Shown in pieces: positions 5,905-6,710 of a stretch of DNA of 6,710 bases; the first letter of the stretch is position 1, and the number at the start of each line of letters is the position of its first letter. A program made the position numbers and the translations under genes. The notes beneath the pieces are model-generated. The model was not told where the DNA came from, searched no databases, and saw nothing but the letters and a program-made list of their open reading frames with translations. The stretch covers positions 1 through 6,710 of the forward strand of contig JAUUZB010000224.1 in assembly GCA_030590185.1 (NCBI GenBank). The letters run 5' to 3'. Origin of the DNA: Deltaproteobacteria bacterium (GTDB lineage Bacteria; Myxococcota; XYA12-FULL-58-9; JAUUZB01).

Positions 5905-6710
5905 ATGCCGCGGGGAACAGAGCGTCCGGTGGACAACAACCTCCGGGATCGAGCCCGGCTCGATCTGTGCCGGGCGTGGGCTGAGAAGCTCTATGAAGAG
6001 TACGCTCAGTTCATCTACCAGCACGCCCTCAGTGGCATGGTCCCGCCGCTGATCACGGTCGAGTCGACCGTCCGACGCTGGGGGTCGTGGGATCCGGTCG
6101 CCCGGCAGATCTCGATCTCCGAAGAGCTGGTCCGGGAGCACCACTGGCACGTGGTCGTCGAGGTCCTCAAGCACGAGATGGCGCATCAGTACGCCACCGA
6201 GGTACTTCACAGCCACGGCCACCACGACGGGACCTTCCAGGCCGCCTGCGACCGCTTGGCGGTGGAGCCATGGGCGCGCAGCGCCTCGGGCGCGCTGCCC
6301 GAGACCATCCCCGATTGGAAAACTGACGACCCGCAGGAGGAGGAGGCCCGGCTCCTGCGTCGCGTCGAGAAGCTCCTGGCGCTGGCCACGTCGAGCAACG
6401 AGCACGAAGCCCTCTCCGCGATGAAGCGCGTTCAGGAGCTCTACGCTCGCCACAACATCGACCGGCTGCGGGCGCGGCGCGCCGCCGATTACGTCTACCT
6501 CCGGTTGCACACCAAGCGAAAACGTCTGGGTCCGGAGCACAAAGGCGTGGCGGCGATCCTCTCGGCGCACTTCTTCGTCCGGGCGCTCATTCTCAGGGAA
6601 TACGACGCCGCGGACCAATGCGAGTACCGCGCCATCGAGATCGTCGGCGCCCGCGAGAACGTGGTGATGGCCGAGTACGTCTACGAGTTCTTGCAGCGCA
6701 GCCTACAAAC
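5905..6710 (+). CDS. SprT-like zinc metalloprotease fused to DUF2786, 3' truncated by window edge
   Basis: The frame opens at ATG 5905, after an in-frame stop at 5854-5856, and runs 268 codons off the right edge. Residues about 15-125 match the SprT-like fold: an N-terminal helix (LCRAWAEKLYEEYAQ), a beta hairpin (RRWGSWDP, QISISEEL), then the zinc-protease motif HEMAH (His90, Glu91, His94) and a downstream HHDGTF in which His107 is the likely third ligand. Instead of the zinc ribbon that closes many SprT proteins, residues 145-186 match DUF2786 (LLRRVEKLLALATSSNEHEA, then RVQELYARHNID). About 190-268 begin a further alpha/beta domain (YVYLRL, FFVRALIL, IEIVGARENVV) like those that follow DUF2786. 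SprT/Spartan-type domains are linked to cutting proteins on DNA; a similar role here is inference. There is no signal peptide, so the protein is cytoplasmic. Its ribosome-binding site is weak (GGGGTGG, 12 bases from the ATG), so the start is slightly uncertain. It is divergent from the lipoprotein operon and probably unrelated to it. Confidence 0.88.
   Translation, partial: MPRGTERPVDNNLRDRARLDLCRAWAEKLYEEYAQFIYQHALSGMVPPLITVESTVRRWGSWDPVARQISISEELVREHHWHVVVEVLKHEMAHQYATEVLHSHGHHDGTFQAACDRLAVEPWARSASGALPETIPDWKTDDPQEEEARLLRRVEKLLALATSSNEHEALSAMKRVQELYARHNIDRLRARRAADYVYLRLHTKRKRLGPEHKGVAAILSAHFFVRALILREYDAADQCEYRAIEIVGARENVVMAEYVYEFLQRSLQ

Noticed and set aside
5827..6618. Minus-strand open frame of 263 codons opposite the SprT-like gene
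   Set aside because: The plus strand encodes HEMAH and DUF2786 motifs in the same DNA, so this is a shadow. It would also overlap the operon promoter region.

Overview
The window is GC-rich and almost entirely coding. Its protein content (a multi-repeat RCC1-type lipoprotein with 'CWG' motifs, an SH3/TolB-like/PEGA envelope protein, and a secreted protein with a Cys-paired N-terminus) resembles what is commonly seen in Myxococcota and related former Deltaproteobacteria. That assignment is inference from protein style; no rRNA or marker gene is present.

Layout: three genes lie on the minus strand and read leftward in the order 5797->1814, 1802->243, 240->window edge. They are packed tightly: the gap between the first two is 5 to 11 bases depending on the start chosen, and between the second and third it is 2 bases. 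In both cases the ribosome-binding site of the downstream gene overlaps the end of the upstream gene, so they look like one translationally coupled operon. A 107-base spacer (5798-5904) separates this operon from a divergent plus-strand gene that runs off the right edge.

The operon encodes three exported proteins. The first is a 1327-residue lipoprotein with two fibronectin-III-like domains, an Ig-like stretch, and fourteen RCC1-type beta-propeller blades with paired cysteines. It also carries an EF-hand-type calcium loop and a Cys/Asp-rich thrombospondin-3-like insert. The second is a 519-residue protein with a signal peptide, a bacterial SH3 domain, a long Pro/Glu/Ala linker, a TolB/CsgG-like domain, a PEGA domain and a hydrophobic hairpin. 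The third is the N-terminal 80 residues of another exported protein. A cell-envelope or surface assembly is a reasonable inference, but no substrate or pathway can be read from the sequence. The divergent gene is intracellular in character: a SprT-type zinc metalloprotease domain followed by a DUF2786 domain.

No RNA genes, insertion sequences, CRISPR arrays, attachment sites or convincing terminators were found. There is no stretch over 300 bases without a gene.
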